Positions 24,589 through 36,350 of a stretch of 64,000 bases of DNA are shown piece after piece. Source of the DNA: an uncultured Bacteroidia bacterium. Its GTDB lineage: Bacteria; Bacteroidota; Bacteroidia; Bacteroidales; UBA932. The stretch covers positions 124,001-188,000 of the forward strand of contig CADANY010000005.1 of the NCBI GenBank assembly GCA_902789395.1, given 5' to 3'. Position numbers and translations under genes: made by a program. The notes beneath the pieces were generated by a model, which saw only the letters and a list, made by a program, of their open reading frames with translations, made no database searches and was not told where the DNA came from. Every line of letters starts with the position of its first letter. Positions within the stretch are counted from its first letter, which is position 1.

Positions 24589-25899
24589 ATGTTCTACCAC
24601 CTTTTCCAATATCTTGAGAAAGCCGGGGTCGATATCCCGGGGAGCGGACTTATGCATTATATCTCTTTCCGCGCCATGATGGCCAGTGTCACGGCCGTCC
24701 TGGTCGCTCTCATAGCGGGCAAGGGAATCATCCGCTGGCTTCAGCGGAAGCAGATCGGCGAGACGGTCCGGGACCTCGGACTCCAGGGTCAGATAGAGAA
24801 AAAAGGGACTCCGACGATGGGAGGTATTATCATCCTCCTGTCCATCCTGACCGGCGTCATCCTTTTCTGCGACCTGACAAATATCTATGTGATCTTATTG
24901 ATTGTCAGCACCCTCTGGTGCGGCGGCCTGGGCTTTGCCGATGACTATATCAAGGTATTCAGGCACAACAAGAACGGACTCAGCGAAAAAGCCAAACTCG
25001 TCGGACAGATCGTCCTCGGCTTCATTATCGGCATCACCGTCTGGCAAAGCAAGGATATCGTCGTCCGCGAGAAAGTCATCGATCCTTCCATCGAAATCGT
25101 CGCCCAGGGAATGGGGAAAGATATCAACACCGAAACCCTGATTACAGACAGCGCCTACAAAGACGAAAACGTTGTCAAGAGCACCAAGACGACCATTCCT
25201 TTCGTCAAGAATCACGAATTCGATTACCGCTGGCTTTCTCCTTTCAAGGGAACCTGGGGCTGGTACGCCAAATGGGCGATCTACGTCCTGATGATCGTGC
25301 TGGTCATAACAGCCTGCTCCAACGGAACGAACCTTACGGACGGACTGGACGGACTGGCAGCCGGGACCTCGGCCATCGTTGGCGTTGTCATCGGTATCCT
25401 GGCATGGCTCAGCGGTAACCTGATTGATTCGAACTACCTGAATATCATGTACCTGCCAGGAACCGGGGAGATTGCCATCTTCATGTCAGCCTTTGTCGGA
25501 GCCCTGATCGGATTCCTCTGGTACAACTCCTATCCGGCCCAGGTCTTCATGGGCGATACAGGCAGCCTCGCCATCGGAGGCATCATCGGCGTAAGCGCCG
25601 TGCTGATCCGGAAGGAACTCCTTCTTCCCCTGCTCTGCGGCATTTTCTTCGTCGAGAGCCTATCGGTTCTGATGCAGCGAAGCTATTTCAAATTCACGAA
25701 AAAGAAATACGGCACCGGCCGCAGAATCTGGAGCATGACCCCGCTCCATCACCACTATCAGGATAAGAAAGAACTCCCGGGTGAAGTTCTATTCCATAAA
25801 CCGGTTCCCCCGCATCACGAAGCCAAGATCGTCAGCCGCTTCTGGATCGTCGGAATCATCCTCGCAGTATCAACGTTGGCATTATTGAAAATCAGATAA
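24589..25899 (+). CDS. mraY: Phospho-N-acetylmuramoyl-pentapeptide transferase
   Basis: This polytopic inner-membrane enzyme makes lipid I from UDP-MurNAc-pentapeptide and undecaprenyl phosphate. Conserved parts are GTPTMGG, the Asp pair in GFADDYIKV, TDGLDGLAAG and FMGDTGSLAIGG, and the cytoplasmic HHHY stretch. It has 436 residues against about 360 in E. coli. The extra length is a hydrophilic stretch after the fourth helix (about residues 150-215), a feature usual in Bacteroidetes. It starts 1 nt after murE ends. Confidence 0.95.
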   Translation: MFYHLFQYLEKAGVDIPGSGLMHYISFRAMMASVTAVLVALIAGKGIIRWLQRKQIGETVRDLGLQGQIEKKGTPTMGGIIILLSILTGVILFCDLTNIYVILLIVSTLWCGGLGFADDYIKVFRHNKNGLSEKAKLVGQIVLGFIIGITVWQSKDIVVREKVIDPSIEIVAQGMGKDINTETLITDSAYKDENVVKSTKTTIPFVKNHEFDYRWLSPFKGTWGWYAKWAIYVLMIVLVITACSNGTNLTDGLDGLAAGTSAIVGVVIGILAWLSGNLIDSNYLNIMYLPGTGEIAIFMSAFVGALIGFLWYNSYPAQVFMGDTGSLAIGGIIGVSAVLIRKELLLPLLCGIFFVESLSVLMQRSYFKFTKKKYGTGRRIWSMTPLHHHYQDKKELPGEVLFHKPVPPHHEAKIVSRFWIVGIILAVSTLALLKIR

Positions 25900-25904
25900 G
25901 CTCT

Positions 25905-27245
25905 ATGTCGAGAATCGTAGTATTGGGCGGAGCGGAAAGCGGTGTCGGAGCCGCAGTTCTCGCCAAGACAAAAGGATTTGACGTATTTCTTTCCGATTGC
26001 GGAAAGATCAAGGAGGAGTATCTTGAGATGCTCCGCAAGTGGGATATTCCATTCGAGGAAGGGGGCCATACGGAATCCCTCATCCTCAACGCAGATGAGA
26101 TTATCAAGAGCCCGGGAATCCCGTCCACAGCGCCGATGGTCTGCAAACTGCGGGACCAGGGGACCCATATCATATCCGAAATAGAGTTTGCCAGCCGCTA
26201 CGACACGGCAAAGAAAATCTGCGTGACCGGTTCTAACGGAAAGACGACAACGACTTCGCTGATCTATTTCCTTCTGCAGAACGCCGGACTCAACGTCGGC
26301 CTCGGCGGAAACATCGGGAAGAGCTACGCCTATCAGGTCGCAACCGAGCACTTTGATTATTATGTCTTGGAAATCAGCAGCTTCCAGCTTGATGACGTCT
26401 ACGATTTCAAACCGGATATCGCGATCATCACCAATATCACACCGGACCACCTCGACCGGTATGACCACCGGTTCGAAAACTACATTGCAGCCAAATTCAA
26501 GATTGCTAAGAACCTGACACCGGAAGACTGTTTCATCTTCGACAGCGATGATGAAATTACGGTCGGACACCTTGACGACATCATCCTCCGCTGCAAGCAA
26601 CTTCCCTTCAGCCAGAAGACGGAGGTCCGTCAGGGCGCATTCCTCAATGGAGACAAGATCACGATCCGCTTTGAACAGGAAGAAACCGACATCTACCTCA
26701 AGGAACTCGCCCTCGGAGGCAAGCACAACATCTACAATTCCATGGCCGCCGCCCTCGCCGCCAAGGCTACCGGCATCGACAATGCCGTCATCCGGAATTC
26801 CCTGGCGACCTTCCAGCCGGTCGAACACCGGCTTGAACCGGTCCTGAGCATCAAGGATGTCCTCTATATCAACGACTCGAAAGCCACAAACGTAGACGCG
26901 GCCTGGTACGCACTCGAATGCCAGAAAAAGCCGGTCGTATGGATCGTCGGCGGGACCGACAAGGGCAACGACTACAGCGTCCTCAATGATTTGGTCCGCG
27001 AGAAAGTCAAGGCCATCGTATGCCTCGGAGTCGACAACGCGAAGATCCATTCCGCCTTCGAAGCCATCGTCGGAAGCGACCATATCGTTGATACTCTTTC
27101 CGCCGAAGAAGCCGTCAAAGCTTCCGCCCGGTTCGCGGAAGCCGGCGATGTCGTCCTGCTCAGTCCCTGCTGTGCCAGTTTCGACCTTTTCAAGAACTAC
27201 GAAGACAGGGGTAAAAAATTCAAGGAAGCCGTAAGGGCATTGTAA
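25905..27245 (+). CDS. murD: UDP-MurNAc-L-alanine:D-glutamate ligase
   Basis: This cytosolic Mur ligase of 446 residues adds D-glutamate to UDP-MurNAc-L-Ala. The N-terminal nucleotide-binding fold starts IVVLGGAESGVGAAVLA. The ATP loop is VTGSNGKTTTTS (about residues 108-119), and HRLEPV and NDSKATN are family signatures. It starts 5 nt after mraY and ends 1 nt before ftsW. Confidence 0.95.
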   Translation: MSRIVVLGGAESGVGAAVLAKTKGFDVFLSDCGKIKEEYLEMLRKWDIPFEEGGHTESLILNADEIIKSPGIPSTAPMVCKLRDQGTHIISEIEFASRYDTAKKICVTGSNGKTTTTSLIYFLLQNAGLNVGLGGNIGKSYAYQVATEHFDYYVLEISSFQLDDVYDFKPDIAIITNITPDHLDRYDHRFENYIAAKFKIAKNLTPEDCFIFDSDDEITVGHLDDIILRCKQLPFSQKTEVRQGAFLNGDKITIRFEQEETDIYLKELALGGKHNIYNSMAAALAAKATGIDNAVIRNSLATFQPVEHRLEPVLSIKDVLYINDSKATNVDAAWYALECQKKPVVWIVGGTDKGNDYSVLNDLVREKVKAIVCLGVDNAKIHSAFEAIVGSDHIVDTLSAEEAVKASARFAEAGDVVLLSPCCASFDLFKNYEDRGKKFKEAVRAL

Positions 27246-27246
27246 T

Positions 27247-28614
27247 ATGGAAGAATCAGGAAGCAAGACCGGTTCGGGATTCTGGTCCATGATCGCGAAC
27301 TTCAAGGGTGACAAGGTAATCTGGATGATTGTCTTGATGCTCATGATGTTCTCTCTCCTGTCGGTCTTCTCCTCGACCTCTCTCCTGGCCCAGCAGATGA
27401 AAACCGACCGGCTGGCGATACTGAAAGAACAGATTTTGACTGTCGCCCTCGGACTCGGAGTCATCTGGGTCTGCTACCGGTTCGTCTCGATCAGACTCTT
27501 CGAGACACTCTCGCAGTTCGGATTCATCCTCTCCCTTGCTTTACTGGTCATCCTTGTCGGAAAGCTGAACCTCGGGTTCATAAAATCTGCCGAGATCAAC
27601 GGCGCCCAGCGTATCCTGAAAATGTTCGGATTCCAGATTCACGTTTATGAAATCATGAAGGTCGCAATGGTCATGTATCTGGCCTGGGCGGTCAACGCCT
27701 TCAAGGAAGACCGGCTCTGGATCGCCAACTACCTTGCGGGGCATTTCAAAAAGCTGGAGTTCCTCGCCTCCCCGCTCGCAAAGAAAATCATCTACATCTA
27801 CCTCCCGATCTTTATCACAACGGCCCTGATCCTGGTCGGCGGAACCTCGTCCGCCCTGTTCATCGGCGGAATCATGATCCTGACCATTTTTGTCGGAGGC
27901 GTAGACTTGAAAGAAATTCTCATCCTCGGGCTTTTTGCCGTCCTGTATCTCGGGTCCGCAGTCGCGCTGGACAAGCTTACGGACGGGAAAGTAGTCCTCT
28001 CCGGACGAATCCACACGGCCCTCCACCGTCTCGACAATGATGACAAATCCAACATGGAAATCCTGCTGACGGAAAAAAAGAACAGTAAGAAATTCCAGGA
28101 TGCAGCCGACCAGCTCAAGCAGCCGGTCAGCGCATTGATTGCCATCAAGGAAGGCGGCGTCCTCGGGAAAGGCCCTGGAGGAAGCACTCAGCGCTATGTC
28201 GTCCCGGTGATCTTCGGCGACTATATGTTCAGTTTCATCGTTGAAGAATACGGGCTGTTGGGAGCATTGATGATCCTGCTCCTCTACTCGAGCCTCATCC
28301 CGCGGGGAGCCCTCCTCGCAAAAAACTGCGATAATTATTACGGAAAAGTCGTCCTGGCAGGCCTCACGCTGACTATCTCCCTGCAGGCATTCATGCATAT
28401 CTGTATCAATGTCCACCTTGTCCCGCAAACGGGACAGACCCTGCCGCTGATCAGCCACGGAACCTCGTCATTCCTGGCCTTCTGCATCGCCTTCGGGGTG
28501 ATCCTCTCGATCAGCCGGGCCATCCACGCCAATCCGAAAGCACCCAGGAAAGAGGAGAAGACCGTCCAGGAAGAGACCGGACAGACAGAACCACTGGAGT
28601 ATAACGAAATATAA
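27247..28614 (+). CDS. ftsW: SEDS glycosyltransferase FtsW
   Basis: This polytopic inner-membrane protein of 455 residues polymerises lipid II at the septum together with FtsI. About ten hydrophobic segments are visible. The signature region GGVLGKGPGGSTQRYVVPV is followed by DYMFSFIVEEYGLLGA, where the Asp after the large loop is the catalytic residue known for SEDS proteins. The last segments contain LPLISHGTSSF. It lies between murD and murG, as is usual. Confidence 0.93.
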   Translation: MEESGSKTGSGFWSMIANFKGDKVIWMIVLMLMMFSLLSVFSSTSLLAQQMKTDRLAILKEQILTVALGLGVIWVCYRFVSIRLFETLSQFGFILSLALLVILVGKLNLGFIKSAEINGAQRILKMFGFQIHVYEIMKVAMVMYLAWAVNAFKEDRLWIANYLAGHFKKLEFLASPLAKKIIYIYLPIFITTALILVGGTSSALFIGGIMILTIFVGGVDLKEILILGLFAVLYLGSAVALDKLTDGKVVLSGRIHTALHRLDNDDKSNMEILLTEKKNSKKFQDAADQLKQPVSALIAIKEGGVLGKGPGGSTQRYVVPVIFGDYMFSFIVEEYGLLGALMILLLYSSLIPRGALLAKNCDNYYGKVVLAGLTLTISLQAFMHICINVHLVPQTGQTLPLISHGTSSFLAFCIAFGVILSISRAIHANPKAPRKEEKTVQEETGQTEPLEYNEI

Positions 28615-28618
28615 CACT

Positions 28619-29751
28619 ATGGAGTACAAAGCAATCAGGGCTATCATCAGCGGAGGCGGCACGGGGGGACATATTTTCCCGGCCATCTCAATCGCGAACA
28701 AACTGAAGGAACTCAACCCGGATACCGAGATCCTGTTCGTCGGGGCTGAGGGGAAGATGGAAATGGAAAAGGTCCCTGCATCGGGATACAAGATTGTCGG
28801 ACTTCCCATCGTAGGACTCCAGCGTCAGATGAACCTGAAAAACCTCTTGAATGACGTCCAGGTTCCGTTCAAGGTCCTGTCAAGCATCCGGAAGGCAAGG
28901 CAGACGATCCGCAGATTCCGTCCGGACATCGCCATCGGCGTCGGCGGCTACGCCAGCGGTCCCCTCCTTTGGGCGGCGACTGCGATGGGGATTCCTTCGC
29001 TCATCCAGGAGCAGAACGGATTTGCCGGGCTGACCAACAAGATGCTCGGGAGCCGTGTCAAATCGATTTGCGTTGCCTATGACGGGATGGAAAAGTTCTT
29101 CCCGGCCGAAAAAATCGTCATGAGCGGAAATCCGATCCGGAAAGAAGTTTCCCAGCCGGCAACGCCCGAAAAGCGGGAAGAAGCCTGCCGTTACTATGGC
29201 CTCGACCCGGAAAAGAAACACCTTTTCATCGTCGGGGGCAGCCTCGGGAGCCGGACGCTCAACAACGCAATGAAACAGTGGATTACAGACGGTTGTCCCG
29301 GAGGAGAAGATGTCGAGATTATCTGGCAGTGCGGAAAATACTACAAAGCCGGCATCGACTCGTTCATGGAAGGACGGATCATCCCCGACCTGCAGTGGTC
29401 CGATTTCATCAAGCGGATGGACCTGGCCTATGCCGCGGCGGATGTCGTCGTAACCCGGAGCGGCGCCAGCACTGTTTCGGAACTTTGCGCCATGGAAAAA
29501 GCAGCCATTTTCGTCCCCTCCCCGAACGTTGCGGAGGACCACCAGACCCACAATGCCATGGCTCTTGTCGAAAAGGACGCCGCAATGATCGTCAAGGACG
29601 CAGATGCGGTCAGCAAACTGCTTCCCACGGCCATCTCCCTCCTCCATAATCCCGAGAAGATTACATTCATGGAACATAACATCGCCAAACTCGCCTTGCG
29701 GGATGCCGCTCAGGTGATCTGCGACGAAGCATACAAGATACTCGGACTCAA

Positions 29752-29755
<4 letters not shown>
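28619..29755 (+). CDS. murG: Lipid II synthase (UDP-GlcNAc transferase)
   Basis: This membrane-associated GT-B glycosyltransferase of 378 residues adds GlcNAc to lipid I. The first glycine-rich loop is ISGGGTGGHIFPAI (residues ~10-23) and the second is GGSLGSRTLN. The donor-site stretch includes RSGASTVSELCAM. Its stop codon overlaps the start of murC by 4 nt (ATGA). Confidence 0.95.
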
Positions 29756-31104
<1,349 letters not shown>

Positions 31105-31105
31105 T

Positions 31106-31882
31106 ATGAAAGCATCGCTCAGGTTTACCCTCTCCCTCGCCGGCACCGCGCTACTTGCGGCGCTCCTGCTCCTGGTATCCGGAGCCGCAGCGAGACAGCG
31201 GCACCTGACGACATGCAAAGGGCTGGAAGTCACCATTCTCGACAGCCTGCAAAGATCGTTCGTCTCTTCAGAGGACGTCAAACGGTATATGGCTGACTAC
31301 GGAGACTATATCGGGCAGCGGATTGACAGCGTCAACCTCAAAAAGGTCGAAGACCTGCTCGACGGCCGGAGCGCGATCCGAAAGAGCGAAGCCTATGTCA
31401 CCCGGGACGGCATACTCCATATCGACATTACGCAGCGGGAACCTGCCGTCCGGTTCCATACGGGCGGAAACGGGTATTATGCCGATGAATCCGGCTTCCT
31501 GTTCCCGCTCCAGAGCAAATACACGGCCCGCGTTCCGATCATCGACGGAGCCGTACCCGTCACAGTCCCCAAGGGATTCAAGGGACGGCCAGAAGATCCG
31601 AAGGAGCAGTTGTGGCTTGACCAGGTACTGAACCTGATCCGCTATATCAGCCATGACAAGACTTTCAAGGACGCTTTCAGCCAGATTACCGTCCTCCGCG
31701 GCGGGGAACTGATCCTGATTCCGCGATCCGGTTCCGAACGGTTCTACTTTGGACAGCCCGGCGGATTCGACGGAAAATTCGAACGAATCCGGACCTATTA
31801 CGAGGCCATCGCTCCGGCCAAGGCTCCCGGCACCTACAGGAGCGTAGACGTCCGATACGATAAACAGATCATCTGCAGATAA
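31106..31882 (+). CDS. ftsQ: Cell division protein FtsQ
   Basis: This bitopic inner-membrane protein of 258 residues links early and late divisome parts. It has one N-terminal membrane helix (LAGTALLAALLLLVSGAAA), then a POTRA-like domain (VTILDSLQRSFVSSEDVKRY through ITQREPAVRF). The rest is a beta-rich FtsQ/DivIB domain. The position between murC and ftsA is standard. Sequence conservation is low, so the name leans on topology and context. Confidence 0.88.
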   Translation: MKASLRFTLSLAGTALLAALLLLVSGAAARQRHLTTCKGLEVTILDSLQRSFVSSEDVKRYMADYGDYIGQRIDSVNLKKVEDLLDGRSAIRKSEAYVTRDGILHIDITQREPAVRFHTGGNGYYADESGFLFPLQSKYTARVPIIDGAVPVTVPKGFKGRPEDPKEQLWLDQVLNLIRYISHDKTFKDAFSQITVLRGGELILIPRSGSERFYFGQPGGFDGKFERIRTYYEAIAPAKAPGTYRSVDVRYDKQIICR

Positions 31883-31896
31883 TAAAAACACCATCC

Positions 31897-33363
31897 ATGA
31901 TAACAGAGAAATACATAGCCGCCATTGACCTGGGAACTGCCAAGTTCGCCCTCAGCGTCGCCAAAGTGAAGGGGGACGACGTGCAGGTCATCTATTACCG
32001 GGAGGTCCCTGCCGTCGGCATGCGGAACAGCAATATCGCCATTCCGAAAAAGGCATCCGAACCGCTCGAAAAGTTGATTCATGAAGCGGAGAATGAACTG
32101 ATGATCAAGATTATGCAAGTTGTCATCGGACTCCCCCGCTACAGCGTCTCCCAGGAAATCGCCAACGGCAGTATCCCGAGGGGCAACCCGGACGAATATA
32201 TCACCCGCGAAGAGGTCGAGGCTCTCAAGTCCATCGCCGTCGAATCCTATCCGCTGGACGATCCGGATACCCAGATCATGTTCGGAGCCGTCGCGCAGTC
32301 CTTTTCCATCGACGACCAGATCCAGCTTGTCGAAGAAGATGTAATCGGGACCCTGAGTTCGACCCTTGAAGGCAGTTTCAAGGTTTTCGTAGGAAGCCGG
32401 CGGGCGACGACAGCTATTGATAAGATATTCAACAACCTCGGCATCGCGATTGCCAAGAAATACTTCCTCCCGGATGTCGTGGCTGATACCGTCCTCAGCG
32501 AAGAAGAGAAAGAGAACGGGGTCGCCCTGATTGATTTCGGAGCCGGAGTAACCTCCGTCGCCATCTACCATGGCGGAATCATGCGCCACTACGCGGCGAT
32601 TCCTTTCGGCGGCAGGTCCATTACCTCCGATATCCGCAGCGAATGCTCCATTTCCGAAAAACTGGCCGAAAACATCAAGCTGGCCTACGGAGCCTGCCTC
32701 CCGAACCGGCTTTCAAGCCTGAGCGAGAAGATTATCCAGATCCGGTACGAAGACTCTCCGTACAAGGAGGTTCCGGTCAAGTACCTCTCCGAAATCATTG
32801 ATGCGAGAGCCCGCGAAATCATCGATGCGATCCTGTTCGGGATCCAGGACAGCGGACTTGAAAAAGTTCTCCGGAGCGGGATCGTACTGACCGGAGGCGG
32901 AGCAAACCTCGCCAACCTGAAGAACCTTATCAAGGACATGAGCGGTTACAACGTACGTATCGGCTATCCGAAACACCTGTTCTCCGCTTCCGGTTGTATG
33001 GGCGTATACGATCCTTCCGCCACTTCGGCCATCGGTATGCTTCTCGCGGCTAAGCGGGACAACCTTCCGGACTGCGCCCTGGCCCCGGAGCCGACACGGG
33101 CGGAAGTCCCTGTCCAGGAGACGGTCGTAGAAGAAGAAACGGCCGACGAACCCATCCATCAGATGTCGGAAGAAGAATACCGGCACGGGACTTCCGGAAA
33201 ACTGATTGCGGATGAAGAATTCGGGGAAGCGGTCAAGGAAGAAAAGAAACAGAAGAAAGAGAAAAAGCCAAGCGTCTTCTGGACAAAGATCAACAACCGC
33301 CTGAGCGGCCTCAGGGACGGTTTTGACAAGCTCTATACGGATATTACGGACGATAACATTTAG
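31897..33363 (+). CDS. ftsA: Cell division protein FtsA
   Basis: This actin-like ATPase of 488 residues tethers FtsZ to the inner membrane. The first phosphate loop is AAIDLGTAKFALSV, the second ALIDFGAGVTSVAIY, and the adenosine motif is IVLTGGGANLANL. A long acidic and lysine-rich extension (about residues 405-465) precedes the C-terminal amphipathic helix (LSGLRDGFDKLYTDI), which should bind the membrane. ftsZ begins 4 nt after the stop codon. Confidence 0.95.
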   Translation: MITEKYIAAIDLGTAKFALSVAKVKGDDVQVIYYREVPAVGMRNSNIAIPKKASEPLEKLIHEAENELMIKIMQVVIGLPRYSVSQEIANGSIPRGNPDEYITREEVEALKSIAVESYPLDDPDTQIMFGAVAQSFSIDDQIQLVEEDVIGTLSSTLEGSFKVFVGSRRATTAIDKIFNNLGIAIAKKYFLPDVVADTVLSEEEKENGVALIDFGAGVTSVAIYHGGIMRHYAAIPFGGRSITSDIRSECSISEKLAENIKLAYGACLPNRLSSLSEKIIQIRYEDSPYKEVPVKYLSEIIDARAREIIDAILFGIQDSGLEKVLRSGIVLTGGGANLANLKNLIKDMSGYNVRIGYPKHLFSASGCMGVYDPSATSAIGMLLAAKRDNLPDCALAPEPTRAEVPVQETVVEEETADEPIHQMSEEEYRHGTSGKLIADEEFGEAVKEEKKQKKEKKPSVFWTKINNRLSGLRDGFDKLYTDITDDNI

Positions 33364-33367
33364 GATT

Positions 33368-34606
33368 ATGGAATTCGACAAAGATTTTATCCTTCCCAAA
33401 GACTGGAATATAGAGAATTCGATCATCAAGGTGATCGGAGTGGGGGGAGGCGGATGCAACGCTGTTACCTACATGTACAACCAGAAGATTGAAGGTTGCA
33501 GTTTCATCGTCTGCAATACGGATTCACAGGCGCTTCAAAAGAGCACCGTCCCGATCAAGATCCAGCTCGGAGAAGGACTCGGTGCCGGAACGGATCCGAC
33601 AAGCGGCCGGAACGCCGCCCTCGAATCCCAGGATACGATTGCAAAGATCGCCCTTGACAGCGGTACGAAGATGCTTTTCATTACCGCCGGACTCGGCGGC
33701 GGAACCGGTACCGGGGCATCTCCGGTCATCGCAGAAATGGCCAAGAAACGGGGCATTCTCACGGTAGCCGTCGTTACCCTTCCTTTCAGCAACGAAGGCA
33801 GCGAGTTCCAGTCCAAGGCCATTGACGGGGTCCGCGAACTGGAGAAAAATGTCGACAGCCTGCTGATTATCAATAACGACAAACTCTATGAATTCTACGG
33901 CGACGAACTGATCCAGGACGCCTTCCCGAAAGCGGATGAGGTGCTGGCGACAGCCGTAAGGGGAATCATCGAGATCATCAGCAAACCGGGATATATCAAC
34001 GTCGACTTCAAGGACGTGACCAATATGATGAAAAGCAGCGGCATGGCCCTGATGGGCTGCGGGACGGGAACCGGAGAACACCGCCTCGAGGATGCCGTCC
34101 GCGGCGCTTTCGAATCCCCGCTCCTCAACGATTTCGATCTCAAGACAGCGAAGAACGTCCTGATCAACATCACGGCTTCACGGAATGAGAAAGGAATCAA
34201 GATGAGCGATCTCGACCAGATCAACAAAATGATCAGCGAGTATACCGGAAGTGCCAATAAATTCAAACGGGGTATTATCTATGATGACGATCCGGAATGC
34301 GGAGATCTCGTCAAGATAACAGCCATCGCAACCGGCTTCGACATGGGACGGCTCGGGGACATCACCGATGTCAACCTCGGCAATCTGATCATCCTCGATC
34401 CGGATTTCACCTATACGCCGTCCCACGCTGAAAAAGGGATGGAAATCGACCTCCCCGAGATTCCTACGATCAAGATCGGATTCGGGACCAATACCAATGC
34501 CTGCACCTTCAGCTTTGATCCGAAGGATCCCCCGTGCCTTTATGTCAGCCCGGGTCAGTCCCTCAGTGACCTGGAAAGTACGCCGGCTATCAGAAGAAAA
34601 AAATAA
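33368..34606 (+). CDS. ftsZ: Cell division protein FtsZ
   Basis: This tubulin-like GTPase of 412 residues builds the division ring. The GTP-binding signature is GLGGGTGTGASP, with VIGVGGGGCNAV at the N-terminus and the T7-loop region after NNDKLYEFYGDELIQDAF. The ATG at 33368 gives MEFDKDFILPKDW; an upstream in-frame start would overlap ftsA and is not needed. The linker is short, and the end (STPAIRRKK) resembles the conserved tail that contacts FtsA. gltX starts 9 nt downstream. Confidence 0.95.
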   Translation: MEFDKDFILPKDWNIENSIIKVIGVGGGGCNAVTYMYNQKIEGCSFIVCNTDSQALQKSTVPIKIQLGEGLGAGTDPTSGRNAALESQDTIAKIALDSGTKMLFITAGLGGGTGTGASPVIAEMAKKRGILTVAVVTLPFSNEGSEFQSKAIDGVRELEKNVDSLLIINNDKLYEFYGDELIQDAFPKADEVLATAVRGIIEIISKPGYINVDFKDVTNMMKSSGMALMGCGTGTGEHRLEDAVRGAFESPLLNDFDLKTAKNVLINITASRNEKGIKMSDLDQINKMISEYTGSANKFKRGIIYDDDPECGDLVKITAIATGFDMGRLGDITDVNLGNLIILDPDFTYTPSHAEKGMEIDLPEIPTIKIGFGTNTNACTFSFDPKDPPCLYVSPGQSLSDLESTPAIRRKK

Positions 34607-34615
34607 AACACAGAT

Positions 34616-36292
34616 ATGGAAAGAAGAACAAGAGTAAGATTTGCCCCGTCGCCGACCGGTCCGCTCCACATGGGCGGAGTCCGTACAGCACTGTATAACT
34701 ATCTATACGCCAAGCAGAAAGGCGGAGATTTCATCATCCGAATCGAAGATACCGATTCCCACCGGTTCGTTCCGGGCGCCGAAAAGTATATCATCGAAGC
34801 CCTGTCCTGGTGCGGGATTATACCTGATGAGGGCGTAGACGAGAACGGAAAGGTCGTCGAGACCCCGTCAGCACGCCATCCCCATGCCCCATACCGCCAG
34901 TCCCAACGGAAGGCCATCTACCGCAAATATGCCGAACAGCTGGTCGAAGCCGGATGGGCCTATTATGCCTTTGACACGCCCGAAGAGCTCGAGGCGCGCC
35001 GCAAGGAGGCAGAATCCCAAGGAACAACCTTTATTTATAACCTCACGACCCGTAAGTCCCTCCGGAATTCCCTGACACTCAGCGAAGAGGAAACCCGTCG
35101 CCTGGTGGAAGAGACTTCCGGATGGACGGTACGGTTCAAAATGCCCGAGAACCGGATCGTCAAGATGGACGATCTGATCCGCGGACACATCGAAGTCAAC
35201 ACCGGGACCCTGGATGACAAGGTCCTCTGGAAACGGGCGGACGAACTGCCGACCTACCACCTCGCCAATATCGTGGATGACCACCTGATGGAGATTTCCG
35301 AGGTTATCCGCGGCGAAGAATGGCTCCCGTCCCTCCCGCTCCACTACCTGCTCTACGAAGCGTTCGGATGGACCGATACGATGCCCCGTTTCGCTCACCT
35401 TTCCCTCCTGCTGAAACCGGACGGGAAGGGCAAGCTCTCGAAACGGGACGGAGACCGGCTCGGCTTCCCGGTATTCCCGCTGCGATGGGTCAGCCCGGAA
35501 GGTGAAGTCTCCCGCGGTTACCGCGAGGACGGGTATTTCCCGGAAGCATTCGTGAATATGCTGGCCTTCCTCGGATGGAATCCGGGCGGAGAACGGGAAC
35601 TCTACACCATCGACGAACTCGTTGATGTATTCTCGCTCGAACGCGTCGTCAAATCCGGCGCCCGTTTCAACGCGGAAAAGGCCAAATGGTACAATAAGGA
35701 ATATTTGCGGCTGAAGAGCGATGCCGAACTGGCACGACTCTTTGTTCCGGTGCTTGAGCGTCATGGGATCCAGGTTGTCGAGTGCCCTGCATGTGCCCTG
35801 ACGGCCGGATCGGAACTCACTCCCGAAGGATTTGATTTCAAGAACCATATTTTTACCCTTGACTATGTCGAGCGGGTTGTCGCCCTTGTCAAGGAGAGAG
35901 CGACATTCGTAGAAGACCTCTGGACGGCTTCCGCCTGCCTTTTCAAAGCGCCTGAAGAATTCGTACAGAAAGATGTCGACAAATTCTGGAAGCAGGAGAA
36001 TTACGACTGTGCCTTCGAAGTCGCCCAGTTTATTACCGGGGCAGAATTCGGATACGATGACATCGACCCGTACTATAGGGGCCCGATGGGTAAAGCAGCC
36101 GTAGAGGAAGCCCTGGAGGGCTACATCAAAATGCGGGAATATCCGATGGGAAAGACGATGAATTGCCTGCGTCTTGCCCTGACGGGTGCGTCAAGCGGTC
36201 TTGGCATCGCAGATATCATCTCTTTCATCGGACGCGCTGAAACAGCGGCAAGGATGGGCTTTGCCGCCGAACGACTGGGAAGGATCCAATGA
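34616..36292 (+). CDS. gltX: Glutamyl-tRNA synthetase
   Basis: This class I aminoacyl-tRNA synthetase of 558 residues charges tRNA-Glu. The HIGH motif appears as HMGG in PSPTGPLHMGGVRTALYN, and the KMSKS motif as KLSKRDGDR, at about residue 280. The helical anticodon-binding domain forms the C-terminal third. It follows ftsZ by 9 nt and so may be read through from the dcw cluster. A strong bidirectional hairpin lies after its stop codon. Confidence 0.96.
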   Translation: MERRTRVRFAPSPTGPLHMGGVRTALYNYLYAKQKGGDFIIRIEDTDSHRFVPGAEKYIIEALSWCGIIPDEGVDENGKVVETPSARHPHAPYRQSQRKAIYRKYAEQLVEAGWAYYAFDTPEELEARRKEAESQGTTFIYNLTTRKSLRNSLTLSEEETRRLVEETSGWTVRFKMPENRIVKMDDLIRGHIEVNTGTLDDKVLWKRADELPTYHLANIVDDHLMEISEVIRGEEWLPSLPLHYLLYEAFGWTDTMPRFAHLSLLLKPDGKGKLSKRDGDRLGFPVFPLRWVSPEGEVSRGYREDGYFPEAFVNMLAFLGWNPGGERELYTIDELVDVFSLERVVKSGARFNAEKAKWYNKEYLRLKSDAELARLFVPVLERHGIQVVECPACALTAGSELTPEGFDFKNHIFTLDYVERVVALVKERATFVEDLWTASACLFKAPEEFVQKDVDKFWKQENYDCAFEVAQFITGAEFGYDDIDPYYRGPMGKAAVEEALEGYIKMREYPMGKTMNCLRLALTGASSGLGIADIISFIGRAETAARMGFAAERLGRIQ

Positions 36293-36315
36293 TCAAACAA
36301 ATACTCTCTTTCTTG

Positions 36316-36346
36316 CCGGGCCGGAGTCGTTGAGATTCCGGCCCGG
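36316..36346. terminator. Bidirectional terminator between gltX and truB
   Basis: A perfect 10-bp GC-rich stem (CCGGGCCGGA with TCCGGCCCGG) and an 11-nt loop lie between the convergent gltX and truB stop codons. T-rich sequence flanks it on both sides (CTTTCTT before it; CTTTATT after it). It can serve both genes. Confidence 0.75.
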
Positions 36347-36350
36347 TGCT